A stretch of 64,000 nt of DNA from Kuschelorhynchus macadamiae (GCA_030620095.1 JAUTXW010003812.1:62001-126000), one strand, 5' to 3'; positions 11,167 to 25,189 are shown, numbered from the stretch's first letter. Made by a program: numbers and translations. Notes: generated by a model from the sequence alone, not told the origin.

Positions 11167-12479
11167 TTATCTAGCCAAAAGTAATATATTCCGGGATCTC
11201 GTCAAGCCTTTTTCATTTTTACGAGGCCCGATTTGGGCTTCATAATTTTTATTGCACAAACAGACGCAGAATGTCCTGCTGATGCCATCTGTACCTATTT
11301 CGATGAAAACGGGTTGGGCTTCACAAAGTTGGGTGGTATCATAAAACAAATGAAGTTAGTTCATCGGATCTGCCGCAAGGTGGCGCATGAGTCGATTTAT
11401 ATATACATTTAAGGTAGTTCCCACATTTTACGAAGCCCACACATTCTGCAGGTATACGAAGCCCGAAAACTTGACAACATTGTAGCTACTGCCGTTAACC
11501 GATAGGAAGGTTTGGTTGGGCTTCGGAAGAACTAGATGCATACACATCTTGGGAGAGAAGATAGAGTTAATTAGTAACAGATTTTAAATTTAAAAATATT
11601 GCAATCTCATATAGAATAGTTGTAATAAAGTTTCCACGCAGCCAAATAGTTTGTGTGACTTTTGCTTACCAATAATTATTATCCGCCCAGAAATACAAAA
11701 AAATGTTAATTAACTATAGTATTATAGTCTATCTATTGAGACAACGGAAAAAAGGTGTACGCCGAATTTACTACGCCAAACATATTACATAAATGTATTT
11801 TTATTCAGAGGACGAAATTCAATTGGATAAATCTTTGGAGAAGCAAAAAAACTAGTCAAAAATGAGCTGAAATATTTGCGTGGCGTTTCTTTAGAGATCT
11901 TCGGTCAGTGACGTGTGTTAATGTTGAGTTTAGCAGTGAGTTTTTATTGACTAATATATTTTTTAATAATTGAACAATTAAGTTAGATCGCTTTTTCCCG
12001 GTCGGTCTTTTGATACTAGTGAGAACGAAGCGGGCAGCGATATTGGTTGGTATTTTTAATTTTTATGATATTTGTGATATAAACCATAAAAAACAACAAA
12101 GATTCTCAATTCTTCTGCGATGTAAGTATTTTTTAAGTATGTTCACGGATTTCTCCGAAATGCCTTGGCAGATTTTAACGTTCTAGGACTCATTTTGTTC
12201 GGGAATTCTCCAGCTGGATCTATTTTCTTACAAAATTCCTAGAGGCTAGGGGAAAAAAGGGGGTTAGTTAAAAATTACAATTTTTGGAAAATATTCGTCG
12301 ATTTCTCACGAACGCCTTGATTTGAATTCTAGGGCTCATTTTGTGCAATGTGCAAAAGCATTTGTTTGTAGTACGAAATTCTTAAAGGGTGGGTGTTAAT
12401 TAGTTGAAAAATTGCAATTTCTGGTAAATAATCGGAAAATGTTCCATTTTAGTTTGCGCAATTTTTGGGTTTTATGATT
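11167..12479. other. Intergenic/intronic sequence with GGGCTTC cluster
   Basis: No gene seen. The heptamer GGGCTTC or its complement occurs five times between 11235 and 11524. From about 12120 the sequence 'TTTCTCCGGAATGCCTTGACCGATTTTA...' begins; variants recur at 14210 and 15600 and tie this stretch to the array that follows. Confidence 0.5.
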
Positions 12480-13640
12480 TGACGTTTTAATAAAAAAAAT
12501 GGAGGGGATGAAAGGGATGATAGGGGTAACAAGGGCTAAAAGGTATAAAAACTTAGAAATGTTTGGAAAACGTGGACTTCACTATATTATCAAAATTTTA
12601 GGTCAATCCGTATTTATTTTGTCACATGCAACCAAACCTTAAGGGGAGCGGGAGGGCGGAGGAGTAAGATATAAAATATAATGTTGCAAGTCATTTTATA
12701 AGTTTCAAGGCCAAATAAATAATTTTCGGGAATACAATATGAGTATATACCTTTGTTAGGTTTATGTATACAGGTTGACTAAAAAATATGATATGGGGTA
12801 AAAAGGGTGATAGGGGGTAAAAAATTGGAAATATTTGAAAAATATGTAGTAAAAATTTCATTTTATCATCAAGATTTTAGTTCAATACGTTTTATTTTGT
12901 CACATGCAACCACACCCTTTTTAAGGGTAGTGGAAGGGGGAGTAAAATATAAAATATAATGTTTCATGTCATTTTAAAACATTTTGAGATCAAATAATTC
13001 ATTTTCCGGGATACAACATGCGTGTATACCTTTGTTAGCTTTCTGTAGAGAATGATTAAAAAGTATGATTGGGGGTAAAAAGGTCGATAGAGGGCAAAAA
13101 ATTGGAAATGTTTGGAAAATATGTAGTAAAATACAGTTTCATTATATCATCAAGATTTTAGGTCAATCCGTATTTATTTTGTCACATGCAACCCCCCCCT
13201 TAAGGGTAGTGGAGGGGGGAGTAAAATATAAAATATGTTTCATGCCATTTTAAAACATTTTGAGATCAAATAATTCATTTTCCGGGATACAATATGCGTG
13301 TATACCTTTGTTAGCTTTCTGTAGAGAGTGATTAAAAATATGATAGGGGGTAAAAAGAGCGATAGAGGGCAAAAAATTGGAAATGTTTGGAAAATATGTA
13401 ATAAAATACAGTTTCATTATATCATCAAGATTTTATTTTTTTTATCAATCCGTATTTATTTTGTCACATGCAACCCCCCCCCCCCTAAGGGAACAGGGAG
13501 GGGGTAGTAAATTATAAAATATAATGTTGCATGTCGTTTTATAAGTTTTTGTGGTCAAATAATTCATTTTTGTGGATGCAATATGCGTATATACCTTTGT
13601 TAGCTTTCTGTAGACAGGGTGATTAGAAAATATTCACCCA
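12480..13640. repeat. Tandem array, units of about 276-289 bp
   Basis: Four head-to-tail units. The phrase CTTTGTTAG falls at 12751, 13030, 13306 and 13595 (periods 279, 276, 289). Each unit runs through GGGGTAAAAAGG, GTCACATGCAACC plus a C-run, a G-rich GTGGAGGGGGAGTAAAATAT block, and ends near GTATACAGGGTGATTA. Differences between units are substitutions and C/G-run length changes. Confidence 0.85.
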
Positions 13641-16115
13641 TTACAATATATCTACATACATAAAACCCCCAAAAACCCATTCTCTACAGATTTAGCGACA
13701 TTCTTTCAAAAACATTTCGTTTGTTATATTACAAAATTTACTATACTTAGTGATAATGAAAATAAAAAAATCCCTAAAATGTTCAAAATAACTTTTTTGA
13801 TAAAAAATGAACCGCCTTCAAAAAAATAGATAAGCGAAAAAGTAGAAAATAATTTAAACAAAAAATTTTATTTGTTGCTGCAAAATTTCAGCTATATACA
13901 TCGCCGGTCCTATGCGTTTTTTAAAGTCGACGCCAATTCAATCAATACATATTCCTAATAGAGAAAAATGTATTGTTTTTGCTTCTATTAGGTACAGATA
14001 TTGATGGAATTGGCGCCGACTACAAAAATCGCTTCGGCCTAGCGGTAATGTTACAATAGCTAAAATTTTGCAAAAAAAATGATATTTTTTGCTTAAATTA
14101 TTTTTTACTTTTTAGTTTATCTGTTTTTTTTGGGGCTGTTCATTGTTTAATGAAAAAAATTGTTAACCGAGTCAATTCGCCCGGGAAGTATTTTTTTATG
14201 TATGTTCGCCGATTTCTCCGGAACGCCTTGACCGATTTTAGTGTTCTAGGCTCATTTTATGCGGCAGTTTTCCAAGTTGGCACCATTTTTTTTGTACTAT
14301 GAAGTGACTAAAGGGTAATATCCAAAAGAGGGTTGATTAGTTGAAAATTACAATTTTGGGAAAATAATTGCCGATTTCTCCGGAACGTCATGATCGATTT
14401 TCGTGTTAAGTTAATGTTTTTTTTTTTGTACAACCAAATAAGTAAAGGTTGGGGGTAAAAAAATTTTTGGAGAATAATCGTGAAATTGTCATTTTCAAGA
14501 TTTTTGGTATGAACCATTTTTGGGTTTTATGATTAGCATTTTAATAAAAAAAAAAGAGGGGATGGAAGCGGTTACAGGGAGTAAAAGTAATCGAAATGTT
14601 TGAAAAATGTGGAATAATGTACGGTTTCATTATATTATAAGGTTTTAAGCCAGTCCGTATTTATTTTTTTGACACATGCAACCCGGCTTCAGGGTTGCGA
14701 AGGAGAGGGGGATGGATTAAAAAATAATATATAGTATTCGATCTCATTTTGTAAGTTTTTGAGGTCAAATAATGCATTTTCGGGAATACAATATTCATTT
14801 ATACCTATGTTAGCTTTCGGTATATAGGGTGATAAAAAAATATTCACTCATTACAATATATATACATACAGAAAAATCCCAAAGAAACGTGTTTTGTACA
14901 AATTAAACATTTTGTCAAGAACATTTCTTTGGTTTCTTTATCATAAAATTTCCTATACCGGGTGATAATAAAAATTATAAATCAACCCACCGCGTTATGG
15001 GTAGGTTATGGGTAGGAGAGGGGGCGGGGGGAGTAAAATATAATGTTGTATGTCATTTTAGAAGTTGCTGGGGACAAATACTTCATTTTCTAAAAAACAA
15101 TAAGCATATATACCTTTGTTAGATTTCTGTATACAGTGTGAATAAAAAATATTTACTCATTACGATATATATACATACATAAAACTCTCAATAACACGTT
15201 CTACGCAAATTAACTTGGGCTCGGTCAGGGATATTCTTTTGGTTCCTATATCATAACATTTACTATACCTACTGGGTGATAATGAAAATGAAAAATCTCT
15301 AAAAAGTTAAATATATTTTTTTAATAAAAAATGAACCACTTCCAAAAAATTTCATAAACTAAAGAGTAAAAAATAATTTAATACCATAAACATAATTTGC
15401 GGCTGCAAAATTTCAGCTATATACGTCGCCGCCAGGCCGATAGGATAAAGTCGGCAATTCAATCAATAGCGACGTATATAGCTCAAATTTTGTAGATGCA
15501 AATTGTATTTTATGTTTAAATAATTTTTTACTTTTTAGTCTACAAACCAACTTAAATTTTAATTGATCTGCGATGTATTTTTTAATGTATCTTTGCCCAT
15601 TTCTCCGGAATACCTTGACCGATTTTAGTGTTCTTAGGCTTGTTTTGTGAGGGAGTTCTCCAAAGGGTGGGGTATAAATGGGGTTAATTCGTAAAAAATT
15701 ACGGTTAATGGAAATAATCGGAACATATGTCATTTTAAAGATGTTTCATTTGCGCAATTTTTCTGTTTTAAGATTTGACCTTTTAATAAAAAATTGGAGT
15801 TGATAAAAAGGGTGCGAGGGGGTAAAAAGGATGAAAGGGGTGTAAAAAATTAAAAAGGTATGAAAAATATGAGTAATATACGATTTCTTTATACTACCAA
15901 CTTTTTATTTTTAGTTCAATACGATTTTATTTTTAAATTCAGCGCCAATTCCACCAAGAGAGGTAGTGGTAGGGGGAGGCAGTAAAATATAAAATATAAT
16001 GTTCCACGTCATTTTATAAGTTTGTGGTCAAATAATGCATTTTCTGTGATACAATTTGCATATATACTTTTATTGGCTTTCCGTATACCGGGTGATTAGA
16101 AAATATTCAAAAAGA
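13641..16115. repeat. Higher-order continuation of the array with palindromic segments
   Basis: Further degraded units (phrase near 14805, 15114, 16068) alternate with segments holding inverted repeats. At about 13780-14165 and 15330-15560, 'AAAAAATGAACC ... AAGTAGAAAATAATTTAA ... TTTCAGCTATATAC' is followed by its own reverse complement around a centre with GGCGCCGAC or similar. The two palindromic segments are alike, so the larger unit (about 1.2-1.5 kb) was itself duplicated. Confidence 0.7.
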
Positions 16116-16556
16116 ATATTTCTTCCTAAATTGGAAAGAGACAAAAAATGCATTTTTTTACAGCCAGCTCAAAAAATCGGATTTTTTAAAATCAAGATCT
16201 CCTGGGCCACCGAGTAACATTTCAAAATAAAAATTTTATTGAGAAATGTCGAATACACCTTTCATCAAAAAATCATTAAAATCGGCTACAAACTAAAATG
16301 GTGTAAATAAGGGGATACATTAAACTTGGTTGACTGTGTATATCTTAAACTTTAATGTCTCGAAGTTGACGCCAAAATAGGTCTGTATTTTTTATCTAGG
16401 TTTGGTCAATCAGTTGAAAATGTCCAAGTTTTTGCCATTTAAAATATATGGTATCTTGGCAGTGATCTTTAGCAAATTACTCTTGTACATAATTATTGTT
16501 CTAGTAGAACAGGACAAACTTGTATTATTATATAGTATATTAGTGTTTAGACATTT

Positions 16557-16700
16557 TTACTTGTTTTACCGTAATTTGTATTTGGCAACATTGTTAAACT
16601 TGTGCTCAAGCAAAACCTGCCCGCTCGCCGACGCGACGCGCTTAGCCGCCGCAACAGGTTGTTGGCAGTGTCGCAGTACAATCTACGGTAAAACAAGTAA
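16557..16700. mobile_element. Small MITE-like element with 17-bp terminal inverted repeats
   Basis: Perfect 17-bp arms TTACTTGTTTTACCGTA (16557-16573) and complement (16684-16700) enclose a GC-rich core (GCCCGCTCGCCGACGCGACG around 16620) unlike its AT-rich surroundings. I see no clear target duplication. Superfamily unknown. Confidence 0.6.
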
Positions 16701-18277
16701 CAAAGGCGAAAAGATTATTAGATTTTTTTAAACCTAAATCGGTAAAACAAATACAGGGTGATATAATAAACATATATGGAAATAATGATTTGATTTGAAT
16801 CGATTAAAGTAATTCCAAGAACTTCTTTAAAATTTCTTGGATGAAAATAATTCATGTGTACTCCACAAAAATTAAAATTAGGACCTTCTAGTTTTTATAT
16901 AGTTTTAGACTGGTATATCAACCTAATATATTAAAAATGTCCATCAAATGGACCTCTTCTATCTGATTATAATTATGAATATACCTCGGAATATACTAAG
17001 AGGATATCTTGAAACACACCAAAATTTGAAGAAAATCCTGTCTAATTGACTGCTATGAATTAGATCGGAATTTGATGATGGTATACAAAACAGGGTGTTA
17101 CATTTAAAAAATAATAAATTTTCTAGTTATCTTTATATTATTAAGCTTACATAGTATTACCATAACTGTGCATAAGGAATAAAATGATTGTAGGAGCTTA
17201 ACTTATTTATAGTGGCAATTTTGAAAGACAAAATACGTTTTAAAAACAATAGAATATTTTTTAAATGTTGGGGTATTAAAGGAAAACACACAAATATATT
17301 GAAAAATGGTTTATGTGAAATTTTACAAAATTTCATTTTGCAGCATGCAGCTAATGACAGCAAATGACATTTCTGATTTCACAGGGATAACACTTGATAA
17401 TTTAAGATCAAAATACATAAGTTCGGATCTGACGTAGAAATTACGGGCCAATAAAATACCTTATAAAAATCGACCTTTTTTTGGAGCTAGTTTGCCTTAA
17501 TTTTAATTCTGGTGTCGGCTTTCCTAGTGTTTTAATTTCAGTTTAATTTCAGTTTTTTTATTTAAATTTAAAGAACATAACCTTGCAATGACGTTTTGGA
17601 CAGAATTAAGTTCGGAATTTCTTGCACTAACACCTGAATCCGAACTAAAAACATCCTGAAACATAACCGACACACGCAGATAATAGTACCATTAATTAAT
17701 TCAAAAGTCATAAACAAAATGCCGAACACAACATCGACTAAAATCAAAATAACGTAATCAGTTATTAATCACGCCGAACCGCCCGCCATTAATAAGAAAT
17801 CGACTTAAAAACTAAGAACAATTTATGCAAGTGTGCATGTAAATATTGGAATAGTGCACGCGCCGCCCTTCAATCAGGCAATATACCGAATACTTCTGAC
17901 CACCCCAGTTCCCACTTTGGTTAAATAGAAATAGGACATTAGGACAACTTTTTTACGCACATAAAACTTATAATCTATGAGCTATTATATCGGAAAGTAA
18001 AATAGAAATGTTATAATACAACACTTATTACAAATATCTACCTGTCTACCTTTGTCTAAATATAAAATCCAATATCAGAAATAATTTTATTTTAGGAAAA
18101 TCACTCCATTGTTATGTACTAAAAACCATATCAACGCGACTTCAACAAAAAATCCCATACAATCTCTAAATTTGAGGCGCGATGCACCAAAATATTAAAA
18201 TAATTTAAGCATTGCAGTCGCTAGGAAAGACCTGTTTTTGTAAAATAATATTTAATACGGGCACGGTCACACCGAAC

Positions 18278-18565
<288 letters not shown>

Positions 18566-18579
18566 TTAGCGATCTGAAG

Positions 18580-21500
18580 TTTATAAATAATAAATAAATA
18601 AATAAATAAATGCTTTATTGTCAAAAAAAAATTTTACAATTTTGTGGACAAAGCTGTTGTAAAAAAATAGTTTACAAACATAAAATTAGCAAACAAAACA
18701 AGACAAAAACACATCATAAATATTATAGAAAAATAATATTTAAATTAGGAATTTAGAATATTAATATTATAGAATCCTAAAAGAAGTACATTAGAAATGT
18801 ACTTTGTCAGTCGTACTATGTTATAAACATTTTCATAAATATAATGTAAAAAAATAAGCAAAGTAAAAAATAAAAAAGTACGAAACAATTAAAAAAATAC
18901 ATATACAAAGTTCGGTAAAAATGGTTGGTAATGGCAACTATCACACTAGGGGTTCATAAGGATAAAATTATATGTTGTAAAACTCGTTCACGGTGTAGAA
19001 GGCTCTTTCCAGTAAGAATGATTTCAAAGCCTTGCGAAATGAAGTCAGAGATATTATGGATTTGATGTTAAATGGCAGGTGATTATGCATTTTTTTTGCA
19101 TTGTAGATTACTGATCTTTTAATTAACTCTGAGTGTGGGGTTGGAAGATAGAGATCGTGCTCAGTATTTCTGAGAGGGTAGTTGTGAGAAGGTCTCTCTA
19201 ATAGAGCAGGTGCGTGCTTACGAATTAAGCAAACCGATTCCAAAATGAATAAGCAAGGAAGGGTTAGTATTTTATATCTTTTAAAGAAATCTCGGCAGTG
19301 AGTTCTACTGTTAAGTCTCAGTAGGTAACGAACAGCTCTTTTTTGTAGTAAAAAAATTCGATCAAATTGAGTCGCACAACATGTACCCCAGAATGGAATA
19401 GCATATCTGAGGTGCGACTCAACAAGAGCAAAATAAACAGTTCTAGAGGTAGAAAAGCTAAGCTCCTCCGAAACAGATCCTAACGCAAAGCAAGCAGAAC
19501 CTAACTTCCTTGATAAAGCATCGATATGTGGATCCCATTTTAAAGAATCATCTACAAGAAGCCCTAGAAATTTTACAGAGTTTACGACATCAATAGTGGT
19601 GCCATTAAGGTCAAAGGGTTGCAGCGTGTTTTTATAAGACAAGACTTTCGTTTTAGAGATGTTCAAACATAGGAGATTAGAATCGCACCAGGATTTAATG
19701 GTGATTAGGTCATTAGATACAATCCTATGTAGGTCCGTGACATCTGGGTGGCTCCACGTAAAGCTGGTATCGTCCGCAAAGAGACATATTTTTCCACTAA
19801 TGTTTAAATTAGCCATGTCGTTTATGAACAGAAGAAACAAGATAGGGCCTAGTACCGAGCCTTGAGGCACTCCATATTCCATTGGCCTACAAGAAGACAT
19901 CCTGTTGTCAACTTTCTCAACTTAAACCAATTGAGAGGAGCCCCTCTAAATCCATAGTACTGCAGTTTGTTAGTTAATATATTATGATTGACACAATCGA
20001 AAGCTTTGGAAAAATCACAGAAAATTGTTGCCGTAGCGTGATGGTTGTTTAGGCTGGAGTAAACTCTATTAATAAGGGAAAACATGGCATCGCTTGTGCA
20101 TTTGTTACTTAGAAATCCAAATTGATGTTTTGTAAGTATTTCATATCTAGACAGAAATGATAAAAGCCTTTTTTTAACCAGTCTTTCGATGATCTTAGAT
20201 AGCGTAGAGAGAAGTGCAATTGGGCGATAGTTCGAAGCTTCTTCTGAAACACCTCCTTTGTGAAGAGGTATGATTATTGCAGTTTTAAGGCAGCTTGGAA
20301 AAGTACCATTTTGGAAAGACATATTTATCAAAGCAGTCAGATGCTCTAGTGTGCATTCCGGCAGACTTGAATACATTTTTAAAATAAGCCCATCAGTTCC
20401 CGAAGAAGATTTATTTTTGATATCATTAATTGTACTACGAAGTTCTGATAAAACTACTGGTGAAAAGAAGAAACTGTGCAGGTTTACCCTATGATTAGAG
20501 AGATATGAAATTGGGTCATTAGATTGAGATACGGATTTAGTCAAATCTTTGGCTACATTTACAAAATAATTGTTTAGGTCCTCAGGAGAGGTAAGGATAG
20601 TGCTGGATAAAGGAGTTTTGTTTCTTAAATCATTTACGATAGACCAGGTTTCTTTAGCTACATTTTTGGCGTTAGAAAGTCTATTATTGTAATAAATATC
20701 TTTGGCGGCTTTAATAGTTTTATGATAAATTTTTCTGTATGATTTTACATAATTATGAAAAAAGACACTGTCCGAAAATTTCTTTAAATGAGATAGTGAC
20801 CGCATGTTCTTAGAAGATATACGTAAACCTTTAGTGGACCAGGGTTTACTTCTTTTATTTTTGATAGGCCTAAGAGGAAAAGATTCAGAAGCTATATTAG
20901 TTTTTATAAAACGAGAAAATTCAGTGTCGACATCATAAGTGTGAGAGTCCCAGTCAGTTATTTGACATAGGTGTTTGAAATTAATGAAATTTCTAACCGA
21001 AAAAATACGGCCTACTTGTCTAGAGGAATTTTTGGCTTTGGATGTAATTGAAAATTTTGTGAAAATTGCTTCATGATCGGAGAAACCTGGACTTAAGACA
21101 TTACATTCGACGGAGCTAGGATCGAAAGAAGACACAACGTAATCTATAGTACTGGCACTTGTCTTAGTAATTCTGGTTGGTGAGTTGACATGCATGGCAA
21201 TTCCTAATGACTCAAAGATGGACTGAAGACATTCCTGAGAAGCACACACACTGGAAAAGTCAATATTGAAATCGCCACATAAGATTAATTTGCTTTTTAC
21301 AGGAAGGGACTCGAGCAAACTTAGAAGGTTATGGCAGAATAATTGCACATCAGCATCAGGTGTTCTATAAATACAAATAATATAAAGGTCATAAGTATTG
21401 TGATAAACGATAGAAAATTCAAATACTTTTTCAGATAATAAATGATTATACTTTGATATTTCGGAAAAATCGTTGTTTGAAGACATTATCATGGTGCCTC

Positions 21501-21738
21501 CATGAGTTAAATTAGTTCTATTAAATCTGGCAATTGTGGTATAGTTTTTAATAAAAACAGGTTGATTGATATTTAGCCAGTGCTCAGTGATGGCAATGAC
21601 TTCTGGAAAATTTAGCTCTTCTAACAAAAGATATAATTCGTCTGTTTTATGTCTTAAGGACTGAATATTAAGAAAAAAAAGATTAAAATTGCTATTGGTC
21701 AATTTTTTAGAGGGTGCTAGATCCTCTTTTCGCGTCAT
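18580..21738 (-). mobile_element. Nearly full-length non-LTR retrotransposon (CR1/Jockey group), ORF2
   Basis: Minus-strand element with an APE-type endonuclease followed by a reverse transcriptase. The first frame (21738 to 19849) starts MTRKEDLAPSKK and shows endonuclease motifs (LNIQSLRHK; ITEHWL; LILCGDFNID; the SDHEAIF catalytic end), a linker, and RT motifs (NYRPIALLSTLSKIIERL; FCDFSKAFDCVNHNIL). The second frame (19900 to 18968) continues with YGVPQGSVLGPILFLLFIND and the catalytic FADDTSF, then the thumb and C-terminal domain to a stop at 18968. A short deletion near 19920, between LNWFK and the next RT motif, throws the two halves out of frame; otherwise the coding region is open, so it is a young copy. 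The 3' end is a (TTTA)n tail (18585-18610 on the + strand), typical of this group. No ORF1 is seen upstream, so it is probably 5'-truncated. Confidence 0.88.
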
Positions 21739-23307
21739 ATTGACTAAAAATTTTTACTTTTTGATGGTGAACCACTAGAATAATATTTACCAGTACCTTT
21801 CAATTCAATAAGAATCTTGAAAAACTAACGATCATAAATAAAAGTTAATGCTAAATTTGCAAACCAAGTTTTTAGTCGAATGAAATATGTCTTAAGGTTT
21901 GAATTTCAATTCCGACAAACCCCAGAGCTGCTATAACAACCGCTTAATCTGTAAATCGATCGGCAAATTTAACTCTTCTTATTTGAAATAGCCTTTTTAG
22001 GAATACTGATATTAAATAAATATTTAATGTTTTGCAGAATGTTAAAGTAATAAAAAAAAAACGACATAAGGTGCGGCTAGGATATTTTAAACGGTTTTAC
22101 TCAAATAGCTGGTAAAAGTTATTTTTTTATTTTCATTGGTTTTTCACGTCAAAAAAATAGTAATTGTTTCATATATATGCAAACAAATTCAGATGTAACA
22201 CTTGGAAAGCTAAATGTAAATTTAGAAGGAACACGGCACATTACAAGCTAAATATAAATTTAAAAGGAACACGCCACAGAATGAGACTGAATCTAAATGT
22301 GTTTCTAGATACCTTATAAGAAAACATTTTAAAATACATAATTGTTTAAATCGTCAAAAATATCAGTGACCAATTAGTTGACGAAAAACTGCCTTATCAT
22401 CGTTATGAACCATATGACTTACTGATATTTTATTGCAGTTGTAATCATTATAATAATTTTGAATAAATATTTCTTTAGTGAGGACTTTATGATTTTTTAA
22501 AGAGTTAGTCTAATAGATAAAAGTATCGTAAAACATTTATTTTTTAACAATGTAATTCGGAAAAAAATACAATAGTTTGTTAACCTCGAGTTGATCTGAT
22601 CAGCTTGATGGTATCAAATAGTACCGCTGTTATCAGATAGTCCTCGAGTTTAAGCTTATTTGATTTTCGCGTCCGACCTCCGTCAATCAATGGCCTATCA
22701 CACTTAAATATCCGAAGGCAAATTTAGAGTTTTTCCATAAGAGATCTTAAGTTAAGAGTATCGTCTTTCTCTGTTTTAATTCTAACAATAATTTAGATAA
22801 AAACAAATATACATTTTTCTTCTCCACAACTTTTTTTAGCCCAGATCTAACATACATATATACATACATATGACAAACATATCCACATAGATACATAGGT
22901 ATAAACATTCAATCTCTTAACATACCTACTTAAATAAAACAAACAACTGCTTCGATACTCTAGTATACTATTTTTAAATTTTGTTTTTTCTTGTCAATTT
23001 ATATTTATTTTAATATTTATATTATTTTTTATTTTTGGTAAGTTTATATATCGTATAATCTGTAAAAAATCAATTATTACATTTTTTATTTTCCTCCATA
23101 AGGGGATATTTAATACGAAATAAAATTTTAACGATTTTTTAAATATTTAATCACGCCGCCATTTTGTTTTGCCATATAAGATAGAAAAAAAATTACCGTG
23201 TCATGTTTGTTTCACACTTGTTTTTTGTGAACATTTTCAACCTAACTAGACAGTAGCTTTTTAATACTGCTATTTTAAACATAAAGCCTCTATTTCGTTT
23301 CACCATA

Positions 23308-23873
23308 ATGGCTCCTCACCAAAATTTACCGGTTCATTCCGGTCACACGACCACCGGGAGTAACATTTGTCGACATGCTGAACTCGTAGGCGGTCGCCTA
23401 TTGTACGAACGAGAAAATCGGGTCCCGCGTTATATCAAGAAGATTCCCATCTTTGTACCAATGTCTCATCTTCCACATATTGTCGACTTTTATCGGATTT
23501 GTCGAGCTCTTACAAAAACATATCATCAAACAATAGAAACAACCGGAATGCCTGAGGATTTTGAGCAAAAATTGTTAGACAGATCGAGGTGAACAACTAC
23601 GTTAGAAACGCGAGTTGAAAATGAACATCTAGATGTCGCATGGGCAATGGGTGCGTTTTAATGAAAACCATATTCCAGAGTTTCTCTGCTTGGATTTCCA
23701 GTATCTAAGATATTTAACGATTTACACTGACCAGCTTTAACTAGCACCGTTCTACATGAAGATTTAATGCAACGAAGACTACAAAATGATCTGGAAATAG
23801 ATATGCTAAAGGAACAAAATAATTTAAATACACTAAGATTTTTTTTAGATTTAGGATCAGTATTAAGCATATG
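23308..23873 (+). pseudogene. Unidentified broken ORF
   Basis: A frame starting MAPHQNLPVHSGHTTTG runs 94 codons to a TGA at 23590, then continues open in the same frame (ETRVENEHLDVAWAMG) to a TAA at 23658. Sequence with coding character follows in a second frame (around 23651-23735) and then a third (around 23730-23873, with RRLQNDLEIDMLKEQ, likely coiled coil). Together this looks like one protein of roughly 180-190 residues with an in-frame stop and two shifts. It lies inside the host intron, has no visible introns and sits on the host strand, so it could be a retrocopy or a decayed nested gene. I do not recognise the family, and no poly(A) tail is evident. Confidence 0.4.
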
Positions 23874-24926
23874 ATGCTATCAGTGCAAACTGGATAGCAA
23901 TAGCATGTAAGGAAACTTATGTTCATGTTGCCAGTGCAGAATGGTATCTATCTAAGGTATTCTAGACATCAATAAAATAAAAAGCGCATTTACTTAACGA
24001 TATTCTAGTTACGGCCGGTGGAAATGAACTGGTCCCGCAAATAATTTAATTGTCTTTAAAATGCATTTATAAGTTTAATTTAGCAATCAAAATAATTTGC
24101 GTACTTAAAGAATTATTAAAAACATTTTGTCTCTTTTAAAATTAAGAAATTTACTTTTGTTAATTACATTACCTTCCTCAACTGCTAATAGTGATTTACT
24201 GATATTGGTTTTCAATCACCCTGCAGGAATACCGAATATCATTTATTTGTTAAAGTAATTAGATCTGTTGGAGTTTAAACAGTTCTTAAAATCTTATAAT
24301 CAAATCCTAGACTAAATAAACTTTTTCGATGTTAGATCTTTTTGAGACATCCGCTATAATTTTATACACTGCATGGAATAAGACAATTTCCGCAGTAGAT
24401 TGTATTTTTCTAATAAATACTATTAAGATACATTAAAAATAATCTGGTTATAGTTGTTCAATAAATTTTCTTAAAATAATTTTATTTGTTATACGAGTTT
24501 TTTTTATTGCCGGTATAAATAAAATAATCAGTCAAACTCATTTGTTTTTCTTTGGACTTTTTAATACATACTTCGATGCAAATCTTCTTCATATTAATAT
24601 AAAACATCCAAAAAAGTGTTTTTTTTTTTAAGTTTCCATATATGCTACACTAAAGTTTGGCGCCCTAGCTGCTTTCCTAATAACACAAAGTAAATCTATA
24701 CATTTTTAAAAATTCTGAGGCGAAGGAAAATATTCAAAAATAAATAAATTTTAAGAAAACCAGTTTTAACAGATTTCTGTGCCATGTCCTTTGTACAAGG
24801 CTTTCATTTATATTTTGACATCTTCTATTATTTTGTAAGATTATCAAAATTGTCCAAAAATAATTAAAAAGTAGAAAAAATTAAATAACCTCTATTCTTT
24901 AAATATTGTAATATATTATACTTCAT

Positions 24927-25173
24927 TTAATGGATCTCTTCTTACAAATTATAAATATACTAGGTTTGATATCTTTATCTTTGAAGATAGCCGAGAAAAT
25001 TAACAAAGACCGTGCTATAAGTGGCAATGTATTCCTATTGATACCATATTTAGAAGATACTGTCCTCTCTCTCTCTCAGAGTTTTAGTCAATTTTCTCAA
25101 TTGTCTTTAAAAATAAAGATATTACTACTAGTAGCACTAGTATATTTGTAAACGGTATGAAGAGATCCATTTA
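24927..25173. mobile_element. MITE-like element with long terminal inverted repeats
   Basis: The left end (AATGGATCTCTTCTTACAAA..., 24929 on) is matched by the reverse complement of the right end (...GTATGAAGAGATCCATT, to 25172). The arms agree imperfectly over roughly 70-80 bp (shared AAATATACTAG and ATCTTTAT segments). A CAGGGTGTCCC phrase follows at 25192. The open frame inside (24930-25151) is incidental. Confidence 0.6.
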
Positions 25174-25189
25174 TTAAAATAATAGTATA

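Noticed and set aside
12480..16115. CRISPR-like array
   Set aside because: Units are about 280 bp with no short repeat/spacer pattern, and the genome is eukaryotic.
22585..22653. Cluster of restriction-site-like words suggesting vector sequence
   Set aside because: No stretch matches a known polylinker and the flanks are ordinary host DNA; only a weak inverted repeat.
24930..25151. 73-codon open frame
   Set aside because: Lies wholly inside a MITE-like inverted-repeat element.
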